Shown here: piece after piece, positions 53,141 to 62,735 of the stretch
Layout: the number at the start of each line of letters is the position of its first letter
Numbering within the stretch: the first letter of the stretch is position 1
Assembly: GCF_003268675.1 (NCBI RefSeq)
Contig: NZ_CP029378.1
Coordinates: 3,534,001 to 3,598,000 of the forward strand
DNA from: Streptomyces bacillaris
GTDB taxonomy: Bacteria; Actinomycetota; Actinomycetes; Streptomycetales; Streptomycetaceae
Reading direction: 5' to 3'
Length of the DNA stretch: 64,000 nt
Translations under genes and position numbers: made by a program
The notes under the pieces: model-generated
What the model saw: only the letters and a program-made list of their open reading frames with translations
Told to the model about the DNA's origin: nothing
Database searches by the model: none

Positions 53141-53197
53141 ATGGGCGAGCGAACCGTGCAACACGATCGACCGAGCCAGGCAGGTGGGCGGCGATGA
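53141..53197 (+). CDS. 18-residue leader ORF translationally coupled to glnR
   Basis: ATG at 53141 with GAGGAGGA about 8 nt upstream encodes [18 protein letters not shown]. Its stop overlaps the glnR start (ATGA at 53194-53197). glnR itself has only a weak ribosome site, so coupling is plausible. No known motif. It could be a short leader or a chance ORF. Confidence 0.5.
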   Translation: MGERTVQHDRPSQAGGRR

Positions 53198-54000
53198 GTT
53201 CACTGCTGCTTCTGACGAACGCACTCCAGCCGTCGACGGAGGTGCTCCCCGCCCTCGGGCTCCTGCTCCACAGCGTGCGGGTGGCCCCGGCCGAGGGCCC
53301 GGCCCTGGTGGACACCCCGGGCGCCGACGTGATCCTCATCGACGGGCGCCGCGACCTCCCCCAGGTCCGCTCGCTCTGCCAGTTGCTGCGCTCCACCGGG
53401 CCCGGCTGTCCGCTGATCCTCGTCGTCACCGAGGGCGGTCTCGCGGCCGTCACCGCCGACTGGGGCATCGACGACGTCCTGCTGGACACCGCGGGGCCCG
53501 CCGAGGTCGAGGCCCGGCTGCGGCTGGCCACCGGCCGCCAGCAGATCACCTCCGACGACTCCCCGATGGAGATCCGCAACGGTGATCTCTCCGTCGACGA
53601 GGCCACCTACAGCGCGAAACTCAAGGGCCGGGTCCTGGACCTGACCTTCAAGGAATTCGAACTGCTGAAATATCTGGCCCAGCACCCGGGCCGGGTATTC
53701 ACCCGCGCCCAGCTCCTCCAGGAGGTCTGGGGCTACGACTACTTCGGCGGTACGCGGACGGTCGACGTCCACGTCCGGCGGCTGCGCGCGAAGCTGGGCC
53801 CCGAGCACGAGTCGCTGATCGGGACCGTCCGCAACGTCGGCTACCGCTTCGTCGTGCCGGAGAAGGTCGAGCGCGCCGCCGAGGAGGCGAAGGAGCGGGC
53901 CGCCGGACGGCAGAAGGCCGACGACCCCGTCGCCCGTTCGGAGCAGTCCTCGTCGGCCACGGCGGAGGAAGAAGCCCCGGTCCGGGCTGCCAAGGGATAG
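53194..54000 (+). CDS. glnR: Nitrogen regulator GlnR (orphan response regulator)
   Basis: 268 aa, ATG at 53194. The sequence agrees with Streptomyces GlnR (SCO4159). An atypical receiver domain has Asp50 ([10 protein letters not shown]) but lacks the full acidic pocket and has no partner kinase. The OmpR winged helix is [31 protein letters not shown], then [15 protein letters not shown] and RNVGYRFV. The C-terminal tail is Glu/Ala-rich. It controls glutamine synthetase, ammonium and nitrate genes. PhoP is known to act on glnR, linking it to the phoP gene in this window. Confidence 0.92.
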   Translation: MSSLLLLTNALQPSTEVLPALGLLLHSVRVAPAEGPALVDTPGADVILIDGRRDLPQVRSLCQLLRSTGPGCPLILVVTEGGLAAVTADWGIDDVLLDTAGPAEVEARLRLATGRQQITSDDSPMEIRNGDLSVDEATYSAKLKGRVLDLTFKEFELLKYLAQHPGRVFTRAQLLQEVWGYDYFGGTRTVDVHVRRLRAKLGPEHESLIGTVRNVGYRFVVPEKVERAAEEAKERAAGRQKADDPVARSEQSSSATAEEEAPVRAAKG

Positions 54001-54024
54001 GTCCATCCGCGTAGACTGCCGCGC

Positions 54025-55059
54025 GTGGCCAAGGTGACGCGGGACGATGTGGCGAGACTGGCGGGGACGTCGACCGCGGTCGTCAGCTACGTCATCAACA
54101 ACGGACCCCGGCCGGTCGCCCCGGCCACGCGCGAGCGGGTGCTCGCCGCGATCAAGCAGCTGGGGTACCGGCCCGACCGGGTCGCCCAGGCCATGGCCTC
54201 GCGGCGGACCGATCTCATAGGAATGATCGTCCCGGACGCCCGGCAGCCCTTCTTCGCGGAGATGGCCCACGCGGTCGAACAGGCCGCCGCCGAGCGCGGG
54301 AAGATGGTCCTCGTCGGCAACTCCGACTACCGCGACGAGCGCGAGGTCCACTATCTGCGGGCCTTCCTCGGGATGCGCGTCTCCGGCCTGATCCTCGTCA
54401 GCCAGGGCCCCAGCGAGCGCGCGGCGGCGGAGATAGAGGCCTGGGACGCCCGGGTCGTGCTGCTTCACGAGCGCCCCGAGGCGATCGACGACGTGGCGGT
54501 CGTGACGGACGACGTCGGCGGCGCCCAGCTGGCCACCCGCCATCTGCTGGAGCACGGCCACGCGTACGTGGCGTGCCTCGGCGGCACGGAGGAGACCCCG
54601 GCGGTCGGCGACCCGGTCGCGGACCACGTCGAGGGGTGGCGCCGGGCGATGCGGGAGTCCGGCCGCTCGACGGAGGGCCGGCTCTTCCAGGCCCCGTACA
54701 ACCGGTACGACGCCTATCAGGTGGCTCTCGGGCTGCTCTCCGGCCCCGACCGCCCCCCGGCGATCTTCTGCGCCACGGACGACCAGGCCATCGGGGTGCT
54801 GCGGGCGGCGCGCGAGCTGCGCATCGACGTGCCCGGCGAGCTGGCGGTGGCGGGCTTCGACGACGTGAAGGAGGCCGGGCTCACCGATCCGCCGCTGACC
54901 ACGGTCTTCTCGGACCGCCCGGCGATGGCGCGGGCGGCGGTGGACCTGGTGCTGGACGACTCGCTCCGGGTCGTGGGCTCGCGCCGGGAGCGGCTGAAGC
55001 AGTTCCCCTCGGCGCTGGTGATCCGGCGCTCGTGCGGCTGCGGGGAGCCGACGCCGTAG
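54025..55059 (+). CDS. LacI family transcriptional regulator
   Basis: 344 aa from a GTG at 54025, 24 nt after glnR. The LacI HTH is [40 protein letters not shown] with hinge [32 protein letters not shown]. The periplasmic-binding-like ligand domain ends [11 protein letters not shown]. The effector is unknown. Its position next to glnR and an HtrA-like protease matches the S. coelicolor order (SCO4158). Confidence 0.88.
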   Translation: MAKVTRDDVARLAGTSTAVVSYVINNGPRPVAPATRERVLAAIKQLGYRPDRVAQAMASRRTDLIGMIVPDARQPFFAEMAHAVEQAAAERGKMVLVGNSDYRDEREVHYLRAFLGMRVSGLILVSQGPSERAAAEIEAWDARVVLLHERPEAIDDVAVVTDDVGGAQLATRHLLEHGHAYVACLGGTEETPAVGDPVADHVEGWRRAMRESGRSTEGRLFQAPYNRYDAYQVALGLLSGPDRPPAIFCATDDQAIGVLRAARELRIDVPGELAVAGFDDVKEAGLTDPPLTTVFSDRPAMARAAVDLVLDDSLRVVGSRRERLKQFPSALVIRRSCGCGEPTP

Positions 55060-55193
55060 GACCCCGCCGACGAGGTGGCGGCCCTGGTCCTTCCAGCGGA
55101 CCTACGCGTCTTTACAGCGGGCATACGCGCTTCTTCCGGGCTTCTCAGGACGTACTCAGGGTGCTCTCATCTTCGCTCGCGAGGCTGATGCAC

Positions 55194-56420
55194 ATGACGG
55201 AGAGCCCCCGCCCGAGCGGCGCGCAGACGACGGACCAGGACATGACCTCGTACCCGTACGACAGCACGACGTACGACGGGACGACGTACGGCAGCACGAC
55301 GTACGGCGACACGGCACATGGCGACACGGCACACGGCAGCGGTGCGCACGGCGGGACCGCGAACACCCCGGCGTACAGCACGGCGGCGCACGGCAGCGCG
55401 GCGTACGACGGCGCGGTTCACGGCAGCGCGGCGTACGACGGTGGCGCGGGCGCAGGTGGCTTCCCGCCGCCGCCCCCGTACGCCCCCGGCTCCGCCACCG
55501 GTCCCTCCCCCGCCGGGCGGCGCAGGGCCAAGCGGCCGGTGGCGCTGCTGGCGGCGGTCGCGATCGCCGCCGGGGCGATCGGCGGCGGTACGGCGACCCT
55601 GATCGGCCAGCTGAACAGCGGCTCCGCCCAGGCGACCGGCTCCACGGGCACGGTCCAGGGCACCACGGTCTCGCAGAGCAGCAAGGGGACGGTCGCGGGC
55701 GTCGCGGAGGCGGTCTCGCCCGCCATCGTCGAGATCGGGGCGACCTCCTCGGCTGGCAAGTCCACCGGCTCCGGAGTCGTGATCACCGAGGACGGCGAGA
55801 TCGTCACCAACAACCACGTGATCTCGGGCGCCCAGCAGATCGAGGTCACGCTCTCCACCGGCAGGACCTACACGGCCGACGTCATGGGCACCGACCCCGA
55901 CAAGGACCTGGCGCTGATCAAGCTGCGCGGCGCGAGTGGGCTGAAGACGGCGACGCTCGGGGACTCCTCGCAGGTCAAGGTGGGCGACCAGGTCGTGGCG
56001 ATCGGCTCGCCGGAGGGGCTGACGGGCACGGTCACCAGCGGGATCATCTCGGCGCTGGACCGGGACGTGACCATCGCCAAGGACGACTCCGGCAGCTCGG
56101 GCCAGGGCCGGGGCGGGCAGGGCGGCGGCCGGGAGTGGCCGTTCGAGTTCGGCGGGCAGCAGTTCAACGGTGACACGGGCGAGAAGACGACCACGTACAA
56201 GGCGCTCCAGACCGACGCCTCCCTGAACCCCGGCAACTCCGGCGGGGCGCTGATCAACATGGACGGGGAGATCATCGGGATCAACTCCGCGATGTACTCG
56301 CCCAGTTCGTCGGCTGCGGGCAGCGGTTCGGCGGCGGGGAGCGTGGGCCTCGGCTTCGCGATCCCGGTGAACACGCTCAAGGCCGACCTGGACACCCTGC
56401 GCGCGGGGAACAACTCCTGA
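55194..56420 (+). CDS. Membrane-anchored HtrA-like trypsin-type serine protease
   Basis: 408 aa from the ATG at 55194 (GAGG upstream; an ATG two codons earlier at 55188 is possible). Residues 1-108 are a cytoplasmic Tyr/Gly/Ala/His/Thr repeat region ([15 protein letters not shown] types). A membrane helix spans about 115-138. The protease domain has catalytic His208 (NNHVI), Asp238 (DKDLALIKL) and Ser349 (GNSGGAL). No PDZ domain is seen. HtrA-like proteases degrade misfolded envelope proteins. The following two-component system probably controls it. Confidence 0.88.
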   Translation: MTESPRPSGAQTTDQDMTSYPYDSTTYDGTTYGSTTYGDTAHGDTAHGSGAHGGTANTPAYSTAAHGSAAYDGAVHGSAAYDGGAGAGGFPPPPPYAPGSATGPSPAGRRRAKRPVALLAAVAIAAGAIGGGTATLIGQLNSGSAQATGSTGTVQGTTVSQSSKGTVAGVAEAVSPAIVEIGATSSAGKSTGSGVVITEDGEIVTNNHVISGAQQIEVTLSTGRTYTADVMGTDPDKDLALIKLRGASGLKTATLGDSSQVKVGDQVVAIGSPEGLTGTVTSGIISALDRDVTIAKDDSGSSGQGRGGQGGGREWPFEFGGQQFNGDTGEKTTTYKALQTDASLNPGNSGGALINMDGEIIGINSAMYSPSSSAAGSGSAAGSVGLGFAIPVNTLKADLDTLRAGNNS

Positions 56421-56496
56421 CCGTGCGAGGCTGAGAGCGCCCCCGCAGACGCGGAGCGGACGGACCAGGCCGGAACGAGAAGAGGACGAGACAGCG

Positions 56497-57237
56497 ATGA
56501 GCCCCGCCGAAGACGATCCCCAGCGCATCCTGATCGTCGACGACGAACCTGCCGTACGCGAGGCGCTGCAGCGCAGCCTGGCCTTCGAGGGGTACGGCAC
56601 CCAGGTGGCGGTCGACGGGTACGACGCCCTGGCGATGGCCGAGGCGTACGGCCCCGACCTGATCGTCCTGGACATCCAGATGCCCCGGATGGACGGCCTC
56701 ACCGCCGCCCGCCGCATCCGCGCCACCGGCTCCACCACGCCCATCCTCATGCTCACCGCCCGCGACACCGTCGGGGACCGGGTCACCGGCCTGGACGCGG
56801 GCGCGGACGACTACCTGGTCAAGCCGTTCGAGCTGGACGAGCTGTTCGCCCGCATCCGGGCCCTGCTGCGCCGCAGCTCGTACGCGTCGGCAGCGGCGGC
56901 GGGCGCCCAGGCCCCCGATGACGACGTGCTCTCCTTCGCGGACCTGCGGATGGACCTGGCCACCCGCGAGGTCACCCGGGGCGGGCGGCGGGTGGAGCTG
57001 ACGCGTACGGAGTTCACGCTGCTGGAGATGTTCCTGTCCCACCCGCGCCAGGTGCTGACCCGGGAGCAGATCCTCAAGGCGGTCTGGGGCTTCGACTTCG
57101 AGCCGAGCTCCAACTCCCTGGACGTGTACGTGATGTACCTGCGCCGCAAGACCGAGGCGGGCGGCGAACCGCGCCTGGTCCACACCGTACGCGGGGTGGG
57201 GTACGCGCTCCGTGCGGACGGGAGCGGCGAGGCGTGA
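56497..57237 (+). CDS. OmpR-family response regulator (MprA-like)
   Basis: 246 aa, ATG at 56497. The receiver has LIVDDE, phospho-acceptor Asp59 ([13 protein letters not shown]), Thr87-region LMLTARD and Lys109 (DDYLVKPFE). The winged helix is [31 protein letters not shown], then [12 protein letters not shown] and VRGVGYALR. It resembles MprA-type envelope-stress regulators and corresponds by order to SCO4156. The kinase gene overlaps it by 4 bp. Confidence 0.9.
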   Translation: MSPAEDDPQRILIVDDEPAVREALQRSLAFEGYGTQVAVDGYDALAMAEAYGPDLIVLDIQMPRMDGLTAARRIRATGSTTPILMLTARDTVGDRVTGLDAGADDYLVKPFELDELFARIRALLRRSSYASAAAAGAQAPDDDVLSFADLRMDLATREVTRGGRRVELTRTEFTLLEMFLSHPRQVLTREQILKAVWGFDFEPSSNSLDVYVMYLRRKTEAGGEPRLVHTVRGVGYALRADGSGEA

Positions 57238-58784
57238 GCACGGCGGAACCTCCTCCCGCAGGCCGCGGAAGCAAGGCGACGGGGTCCGCCGGGCCTGCCG
57301 GTCCTGCCGGATCCACCGGGGCAACCATGGCAACCGGGTCCACCAGAGCAGACGGCTCTCCCACCTCCCCCAGGAGAACCGGCCTGGTCCGCCGCTTCCG
57401 TACCCTCCCGCTGCGCTCGCGGCTCGCGCTGCTGGTCGCCACGGCGGTGGCGGTGGCGGTCGCGGCGGTGGCGGTGGCGTGCTGGGTGACGACGCGCGAC
57501 CGGCTGACCGAGCAGCTCGACACCACACTCTCCCAGGTCAAGCCGGCCGAGAAGGCGATCGTGGTGCTGACGGCGTCCTGCACGAGCGGGCTGCCCGGCG
57601 ACCTCCAGATCGTGACGGGCCCGTACACGATCCAGTTGGTCTCCCCGACCGGCAACCGGCCCTGCACGCTGCCCGGCAAGCCCGCCATCCCGGTCCAGGA
57701 CGAGGACCGGGCCGTCGCGGCCGGGCTGCGCGAGGACGTGACGCACACGACGAAGGCCGAGAACGGCACCGCGATGCGCGTGCACACCGCGCCCGTGCCG
57801 GACCGCCCGAACCTGGCGGTCTCCGTCGCCGTCCCGATGGCCCAGGTCACCGACCCGCTCGGCCAGCTCGCCTGGGTGCTGCTGGCCGTCTCCGGGATCG
57901 GGGTGATCGGCGCGGGGGCGGCCGGGCTGTGGGTGGCGCGGGCGGGGCTGCGTCCGGTCGACGAGCTGACGGAAGCGGTCGAACATGTGGCACGTACGGA
58001 AGACCTGACCGTACGGATCCCGGTCGACGGGGAGGACGAGATCGCCCGCCTGTCGAACTCCTTCAACTCCATGACGGCCCAGCTGGCGTCCTCGCGCGAC
58101 CGGCAGGCGCAGCTGATCGCGGACGCGGGCCATGAGCTGCGCACCCCGCTCACCTCGCTGCGGACCAATGTGGAGCTGCTGGCGCGGAGCGACGAGACGG
58201 GCCGGGTGATCCCGCCGGAGGACCGGAAGGCGCTGATGGCCTCGGTGAAGGCCCAGATGACGGAGCTGGCCGCGTTGATCGGCGACCTCCAGGAGCTGGC
58301 CCGCCCCGACGCCGCCCAGCCGGGCCCGCTCCAGGTGGTGGCCCTGCACGACATCACCCGTACCGCCCTGCAACGCGCCCGCCTCCGCGGCCCGGAGCTG
58401 ACGATCACCGACGACCTGGCCCCCTGGTACGTACGGGCCGAACCGGCGGCCCTGGAGCGGGCGATCGTCAACGTCCTGGACAACGCGGTGAAGTTCAGCC
58501 CGCCCCGCGCCACGATCGACGTGCGCCTGCACCGGGGCGAGCTGACGGTACGCGACCGGGGCCCCGGCATCCCCGCCGAGGAACTCCCCCACGTCTTCGA
58601 ACGCTTCTGGCGCTCCCCCTCCGCCCGCCAGCTCCCCGGCTCGGGCCTCGGCCTCTCCATCGTGGCCCGCACGGTCCAGCAGGCGGGCGGCGAGATCACC
58701 CTCCGCCCGGCCCCGGACGGCGGCCCGGGCACGACCGCCACGATCAGGCTGCCGGGGGCGCCCACACCGCCGCCGGGGATGTGA
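57234..58784 (+). CDS. Sensor histidine kinase (MprB-like)
   Basis: 516 aa from a GTG at 57234 (GTGA overlap). An N-terminal low-complexity lead is followed by a membrane helix ([22 protein letters not shown]), an extracytoplasmic domain, a second helix ([21 protein letters not shown]) and a HAMP domain. HisKA has [20 protein letters not shown], and the HATPase has the N box [17 protein letters not shown] and [12 protein letters not shown]. It pairs with the upstream regulator (SCO4155/4156-type system). Confidence 0.9.
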   Translation: MSTAEPPPAGRGSKATGSAGPAGPAGSTGATMATGSTRADGSPTSPRRTGLVRRFRTLPLRSRLALLVATAVAVAVAAVAVACWVTTRDRLTEQLDTTLSQVKPAEKAIVVLTASCTSGLPGDLQIVTGPYTIQLVSPTGNRPCTLPGKPAIPVQDEDRAVAAGLREDVTHTTKAENGTAMRVHTAPVPDRPNLAVSVAVPMAQVTDPLGQLAWVLLAVSGIGVIGAGAAGLWVARAGLRPVDELTEAVEHVARTEDLTVRIPVDGEDEIARLSNSFNSMTAQLASSRDRQAQLIADAGHELRTPLTSLRTNVELLARSDETGRVIPPEDRKALMASVKAQMTELAALIGDLQELARPDAAQPGPLQVVALHDITRTALQRARLRGPELTITDDLAPWYVRAEPAALERAIVNVLDNAVKFSPPRATIDVRLHRGELTVRDRGPGIPAEELPHVFERFWRSPSARQLPGSGLGLSIVARTVQQAGGEITLRPAPDGGPGTTATIRLPGAPTPPPGM

Positions 58785-58797
58785 GCGCCCCGGTCCT

Positions 58798-58821
58798 CGT
58801 GGCCGTCAGCCGACGGCCACG
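58798..58821. terminator. Bidirectional terminator between the kinase gene and the phosphodiesterase gene
   Basis: 10-bp perfect arms around AGCC overlap the stop codon of the minus-strand gene (58806-58808). Confidence 0.65.
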
Positions 58822-59756
58822 CTCTCGATCATCACGTGGTGGTCCGAGTACGCCGTGTCGGCCACCGCGCACCAGCGCCGGGTCTCGCTGCTGAAGATGT
58901 AGTCGATCTTCACCCCGGAGTCGTGCGTCGGGCGCCCCGTGCGGGACGTCCCCGTCTGGTCGCACTCCTGGTAGCCCTCGGTGCCCGGCCCCTGGGAGTA
59001 GAGGCCCTGCGGCCAGACCCAGGCGTGGGGGTTGTTCGGCGCGTCCGGCGACTTGGCGTTGAAGTCACCGCCGAAGACCGTACGGGGGAACTGGTCCACG
59101 ACCGCCTTGATCTCCGCGAACTGGTCGTCGCGGTAGTCCCAGGTGGGGTGGTCCGGGTTGATGCCCAGCCAGGAGGCGTGGACGTTGCAGAGCCGGATGT
59201 TGTCCCAGTAGGGGGCCGTCGCGCAGTGGAAGGGCGCCTGGAGCCCCGTCCACGGCTGGGTGGTCGGGTAGGTCCGGGCGTCCTGGATCCCGCCCTTGAC
59301 GATGATCGCCGTGCCCGCCCGCTCGGGCTTCCCCTCCACGCAGGGGCTGTCGTGCTTCACGCCGTTCTGCGACCAGCGGTACGGGTGGAACGCCTTGCCC
59401 CACCCCGGGCCCAGCTCGGTCATCAGCGTGGCGAGGGTGTTCTCGCAGACCTCCTGGAGGAGGACGGCGTGCACCCAGGTGTTGTCGATGTGGTGTTTGA
59501 CGACGCCCGCCTTCTGGGCGCTCGTGCCGGTGTCGGCACAGTTCCAGCGCGGGATGTCGCACATGTTCCACGACATGACCTGGAGGTTCTTCGGCTCCGC
59601 CGCGACGGCCGCTGACTCCTGTGCCGCCGGTACTGCCGACACCGGCCCCGGTGCCGCAACCGCCCCGGCCGGCGGCGCGGCGATCACGGCGCCGAGCAGC
59701 AGCGCCAGAACGCCCAGCGCCCCGGCCGGTCTTCTCAAGGTTCCGAACAGCTTCAT
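58806..59756 (-). CDS. Secreted endonuclease/exonuclease/phosphatase family protein
   Basis: 316 aa, ATG at 59756. A Sec signal peptide (ALGVLALLLGAVIAAPPAGAVA) is followed by the EEP fold: VMSWNMCDIPRWNC, LLQEVCENTLATLMTELG, CNVHASWLGINPDHPTWDYRD, the metal/phosphate motif VFGGDFNAKSPD, DSGVKIDYIFSS and the catalytic SDHHVMI at the end. Substrates in this fold include nucleic acids and phospholipid headgroups (sphingomyelinase C). Being secreted and beside a PI-PLC gene, a lipid or extracellular phosphodiester is a reasonable guess. Confidence 0.85.
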   Translation of the reverse strand: MKLFGTLRRPAGALGVLALLLGAVIAAPPAGAVAAPGPVSAVPAAQESAAVAAEPKNLQVMSWNMCDIPRWNCADTGTSAQKAGVVKHHIDNTWVHAVLLQEVCENTLATLMTELGPGWGKAFHPYRWSQNGVKHDSPCVEGKPERAGTAIIVKGGIQDARTYPTTQPWTGLQAPFHCATAPYWDNIRLCNVHASWLGINPDHPTWDYRDDQFAEIKAVVDQFPRTVFGGDFNAKSPDAPNNPHAWVWPQGLYSQGPGTEGYQECDQTGTSRTGRPTHDSGVKIDYIFSSETRRWCAVADTAYSDHHVMIESVAVG

Positions 59757-59815
59757 GGCATCCCCACCCCTGACGAGTCGATCACGTGAGGGATGAGCCT
59801 ACGTTCCGGCCCCCC

Positions 59816-60742
59816 TCACCCCGCCGGGTTGTGCCGTATCAAGGACTCCACCAGCCCGCCCCGCTGGTTCGGGTAGTCCATCGGAACGATGCCGAGCCCC
59901 GTCCAGCCGGCCGTCTCGGAGCGTTCGAGGAACGCGTGCACCTGGGGGTTGAGCCGGTCGGCGTTCCAGCGGGGCGGCATCAGGGCGGCGGTGGAGACGT
60001 AGTTCATGAAGAACTTGCCTGGCTGCTGGGCCGCCTTGCGGAACTGGGCCTCGATCTTCGGGTACTTGGCGAACGGCTCCGCCATGTAGTCGTCCTGGAT
60101 GTCGAAGAGGGCCTGATCGCCGTAACGCACTCCGGGCAGACCCCCGTTGTCGGCCAGCAGCACGACCTTGCCCCGAACGCCGCCGAGCGAGGGGAGCGTG
60201 GAGTCCAGCCGGAACAGGGAGCGCCATCCCCGTACGTCCAGGTAGTCGTCGAAGACCGCCCGGAACGCCGCGTCGCTCTCGGAGGAGTACTCCTGCTTGA
60301 CCCGCATCAGGACGGTCTCGCTCGGCCGCGCGGCCAGGAAGTCCCGGCAGGCGATGAGGACATCGCCGAACATCATGTTCTGGAACGCGGCCCCGTGGTG
60401 GATCGCGAACGACCCGCTGGTGATCCGGCACCGTACGTCCAGGAACCGGATGCCGCTCTGCAACTGCTGGGCGATCGTGGTGTTCTGGCACTCCGTCCAC
60501 GGCCCGCCGAACCGGGCGCCCGAGTCGTGCGTGCCCGGGATCGTGAGCCGCCGCAGTTCGATGGAGTCGGGCAGGCCGCCCATCCAGTCCTGAGTGCCGC
60601 GGACGGCCTTCCGTGTCGAGGCGACGGCGGGCGCGGCCCCGACGATCGCGGTGGCGGAGACGGCGAGGGCTCCGGCCAGGAACCCCCTGCGTGTGCTCAA
60701 GAGCCGCGTTTCAGCAGGGGAGTTGGGGGAGATCGAGGACAT
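59816..60742 (-). CDS. Secreted phosphatidylinositol-specific phospholipase C
   Basis: 308 aa, ATG at 60742. A twin-arginine-type signal (STRRGFLAGALAVSATAIVGAAPAVA) suggests Tat export. The PI-PLC X-domain shows the two catalytic histidines (LTIPGTHDSG and FAIHHGAAF), the metal-free bacterial signature FLDVRCR, and MRVKQEY. It cleaves phosphatidylinositol to diacylglycerol and cyclic inositol phosphate. Length is normal. It is the second secreted phosphodiesterase-type enzyme in a row on this strand. Confidence 0.88.
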   Translation of the reverse strand: MSSISPNSPAETRLLSTRRGFLAGALAVSATAIVGAAPAVASTRKAVRGTQDWMGGLPDSIELRRLTIPGTHDSGARFGGPWTECQNTTIAQQLQSGIRFLDVRCRITSGSFAIHHGAAFQNMMFGDVLIACRDFLAARPSETVLMRVKQEYSSESDAAFRAVFDDYLDVRGWRSLFRLDSTLPSLGGVRGKVVLLADNGGLPGVRYGDQALFDIQDDYMAEPFAKYPKIEAQFRKAAQQPGKFFMNYVSTAALMPPRWNADRLNPQVHAFLERSETAGWTGLGIVPMDYPNQRGGLVESLIRHNPAG

Positions 60743-60984
60743 GGGGGCGCCTCCAGGGGCCGTGGGGGGCAGGCCCTCGAATTCTGACGCGCACGCGTCA
60801 GATCAGGAAGAGGGAGGAGCCCCCGGACTCACCCGAGGGCTCCCTCAACCGAAGGTCCCACTCAACCGAGGGTCCCCTCACGCGAAGGCCCCACGCACCC
60901 GAAGGCCCCCTCACGCAAGAGCCCTCCTCACCCCGTCATCACCCCCGCCCCCGCCCTCACCCCACACGCCGGGGCCGGGGTCGC
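60743..60984. other. Intergenic region with repeat-like hairpins between the OYE and PI-PLC genes
   Basis: 242 nt. A hairpin of GGAGCCC with GGGCTCC (about 60815-60842) may terminate the OYE transcript. Between 60830 and 60935 there are short direct repeats of the type CTCACGCGAAGGCCCC and CACCCGAAGGCCCC. No gene was seen. Confidence 0.45.
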
Positions 60985-62103
60985 TCACCCCGCGTGCCGG
61001 TACGAGGAGTAGGTGACGTACCCCGCGTCGCCGCCCTGGTAGTACGTCGCCGCGTCCTCCGTCTCCAGCGGCAGCCCGCCGCGCAGCCGCTCCACCAGGT
61101 CCGGGTTGGCGATGAAGGACCGCCCGAAGCTGATCAGCTCCGCCCCCAGCCCGAGCCAGCGGTCCGCGTCCGCCCGCCCGGTCCGCGCCGGGCCCAGCGG
61201 CAGTACCGGGTTCATGATCAGGGTTCCGGGCCACGCGCGGCGCAGGGCGAGCAGCACCTCGTCGTCGGTGGTCGCCTCCAGGTGCACGTACGCCGGTTCC
61301 AGCCGTGCCAGCTCCCCCAGCAGTACGGTGTACAGCTCCGGTACGTCCTTCTCCTCGACGCCCCAGAACGTCCCGCCCGGCGAGAGCCGGATCCCGGTCC
61401 GCGCCGCACCGACCGCGTCGATGGTCGCCTCCACCGCCTCGACCGCGAACCGCACCCGGTGGGCGACGGAACCCCCGTAGCGGTCCGTCCGCAGGTTGGC
61501 GTTGGACGAGAGGAACTGGGAGATCAAGTAGCCGTTGGCGCCGTGCAGTTCGACCCCGTCGAACCCGGCGTCGACGGCCCGGCGGGCGGCGGACGCGTAC
61601 GACTGGGCATGCTCGGGCACCTCGCCGGCCTCCAGGGCTCGGGGCACGGGAGCGGCCTGCGGCCCGGTCGGGGTGAACACCTCCCCCGCGGCCGGTACGG
61701 CGGACGGCCCGACCGGCACCAACCCGGTCGTGTCGGGGTGCGAGACCCGCCCGCCGTGCATGATCTGCGCGAAGATCCGCCCGCCGTTGGCGTGCACGGC
61801 GTCGGTCACCGGCCGCCAGGAGGCGACCTGCTCGTCGGTGTACAGCCCCGGTGTGCCCGGGTTCGACTGCCCGACCAGGCTCGGCTGCACCCCTTCGCTC
61901 ACGATGAGCCCGGCGGTCGCCCGCTGGGCGTAGTACGTCGCCATCGACGGCGTCGCCAGCCCCCCGGCAGCGGCCCGGGCGCGGGTCATGGGGGCCATCA
62001 CCACCCGGTTGGGGAGCGTGAGCCCGCCGAGCCGGTAGCCGGTGAAAAGCCCGCCCGGGCGAGTGCGGGAAGTGTCCTGGGGATGGGTCTCGATCAGGGT
62101 CAT
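60985..62103 (-). CDS. Old Yellow Enzyme-type alkene reductase (NADH:flavin oxidoreductase)
   Basis: 372 aa, ATG at 62103. TIM-barrel FMN enzyme: LGGLTLPNRVVMAPMTRARA at the start, the substrate-binding pair with His/Asn in VELHGANGYLISQFLS, then NLRTDRYGGSVAHRVRF and a phosphate-binding end (LISFGRSFIANPDLVERLRGGLPL). It reduces activated C=C bonds of enones and nitro-compounds using NAD(P)H. It is divergent from a MerR gene whose operator lies between them. Confidence 0.92.
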   Translation of the reverse strand: MTLIETHPQDTSRTRPGGLFTGYRLGGLTLPNRVVMAPMTRARAAAGGLATPSMATYYAQRATAGLIVSEGVQPSLVGQSNPGTPGLYTDEQVASWRPVTDAVHANGGRIFAQIMHGGRVSHPDTTGLVPVGPSAVPAAGEVFTPTGPQAAPVPRALEAGEVPEHAQSYASAARRAVDAGFDGVELHGANGYLISQFLSSNANLRTDRYGGSVAHRVRFAVEAVEATIDAVGAARTGIRLSPGGTFWGVEEKDVPELYTVLLGELARLEPAYVHLEATTDDEVLLALRRAWPGTLIMNPVLPLGPARTGRADADRWLGLGAELISFGRSFIANPDLVERLRGGLPLETEDAATYYQGGDAGYVTYSSYRHAG

Positions 62104-62162
62104 GCCGGCCGTCCTCCTCGTTCCACGGCGCCCGCGAACCGGGCACTGCGGTTACGCTAAAA

Positions 62163-62180
62163 CCTGACATCAATGTCAGG
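62163..62180. promoter_or_regulatory. MerR operator candidate between OYE and MerR genes
   Basis: A perfect inverted repeat, CCTGACAT (62163-62170) and ATGTCAGG (62173-62180), around CA lies in the 117-bp divergent gap, 60 nt from the OYE start and 41 nt from the MerR start. Confidence 0.7.
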
Positions 62181-62220
62181 GGCAAGCCCAAAGAGGGCCG
62201 GGGCGAAGAGGACGGACGGC

Positions 62221-62607
62221 ATGCGCATCGGAGAACTCGCGGCGGCGGGCGGCGTCAGCGTCCGGTCCCTGCGCTACTACGAGGAGCAGGGCCTGCTCAC
62301 CAGCGTGCGCAGCCCCAGCGGGCAGCGGCACTTCAAGGACACCGACGTCGACCGGGTCGTCTTCATCCAGCGGCTCTACGCGGCGGGCCTCTCCAGCCGG
62401 ACCATCAAGGACCTGCTGCCCTGCGTGGACGCCCCCAGCGAGGCGACCTCCGACGCCGCCATGGAACGCATGGAGCGCGAACGGGAACGCCTCACCGCCC
62501 ACATCGACGACCTGACCCGCACCCGGGACGCCCTGGACGGCCTGATGGCCACGAACCGGGCGCACCGCAGGACCCTCCGTCAGCCCGCCCGGCCCCGGTC
62601 CGCCTGA
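62221..62607 (+). CDS. MerR family regulator divergent from the OYE gene
   Basis: 128 aa from the ATG at 62221 (GAAGAGGA upstream). The MerR HTH (MRIGELAAAGGVSVRSLRYYEEQGLLTSVRSPSGQRHF) is followed by the wing and a coiled coil (DVDRVVFIQRLYAAGLSSRTIKDLLPCVDA, then MERERERLTAHIDDLTRTRDALD). One Cys (LLPCVD) lies in the helix-linker region; whether it senses thiol reagents is unknown. It probably activates the divergent alkene reductase. Confidence 0.9.
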   Translation: MRIGELAAAGGVSVRSLRYYEEQGLLTSVRSPSGQRHFKDTDVDRVVFIQRLYAAGLSSRTIKDLLPCVDAPSEATSDAAMERMERERERLTAHIDDLTRTRDALDGLMATNRAHRRTLRQPARPRSA

Positions 62608-62613
62608 GCCGAC

Positions 62614-62697
62614 GATCCCGTTGCGGTCGGCCCGGGCCGATGATCCCGTTGCGGTCGGCCCGGGCCGATGATCCCGTTGCGGTCGGCCCAGGCCGAC
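62614..62697. repeat. Three-copy 28-bp tandem repeat
   Basis: Copies lie at 62614-62641, 62642-62669 and 62670-62697. The first two are identical and the third has two base changes near its end. The unit contains GGCCCGGGCC, itself a palindrome. It lies between the MerR stop and the TipA-like gene end. Confidence 0.85.
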
Positions 62698-62735
62698 CGG
62701 CCTGACAGGGGGCCGATCGGCTCGGGCCCGGGCGC

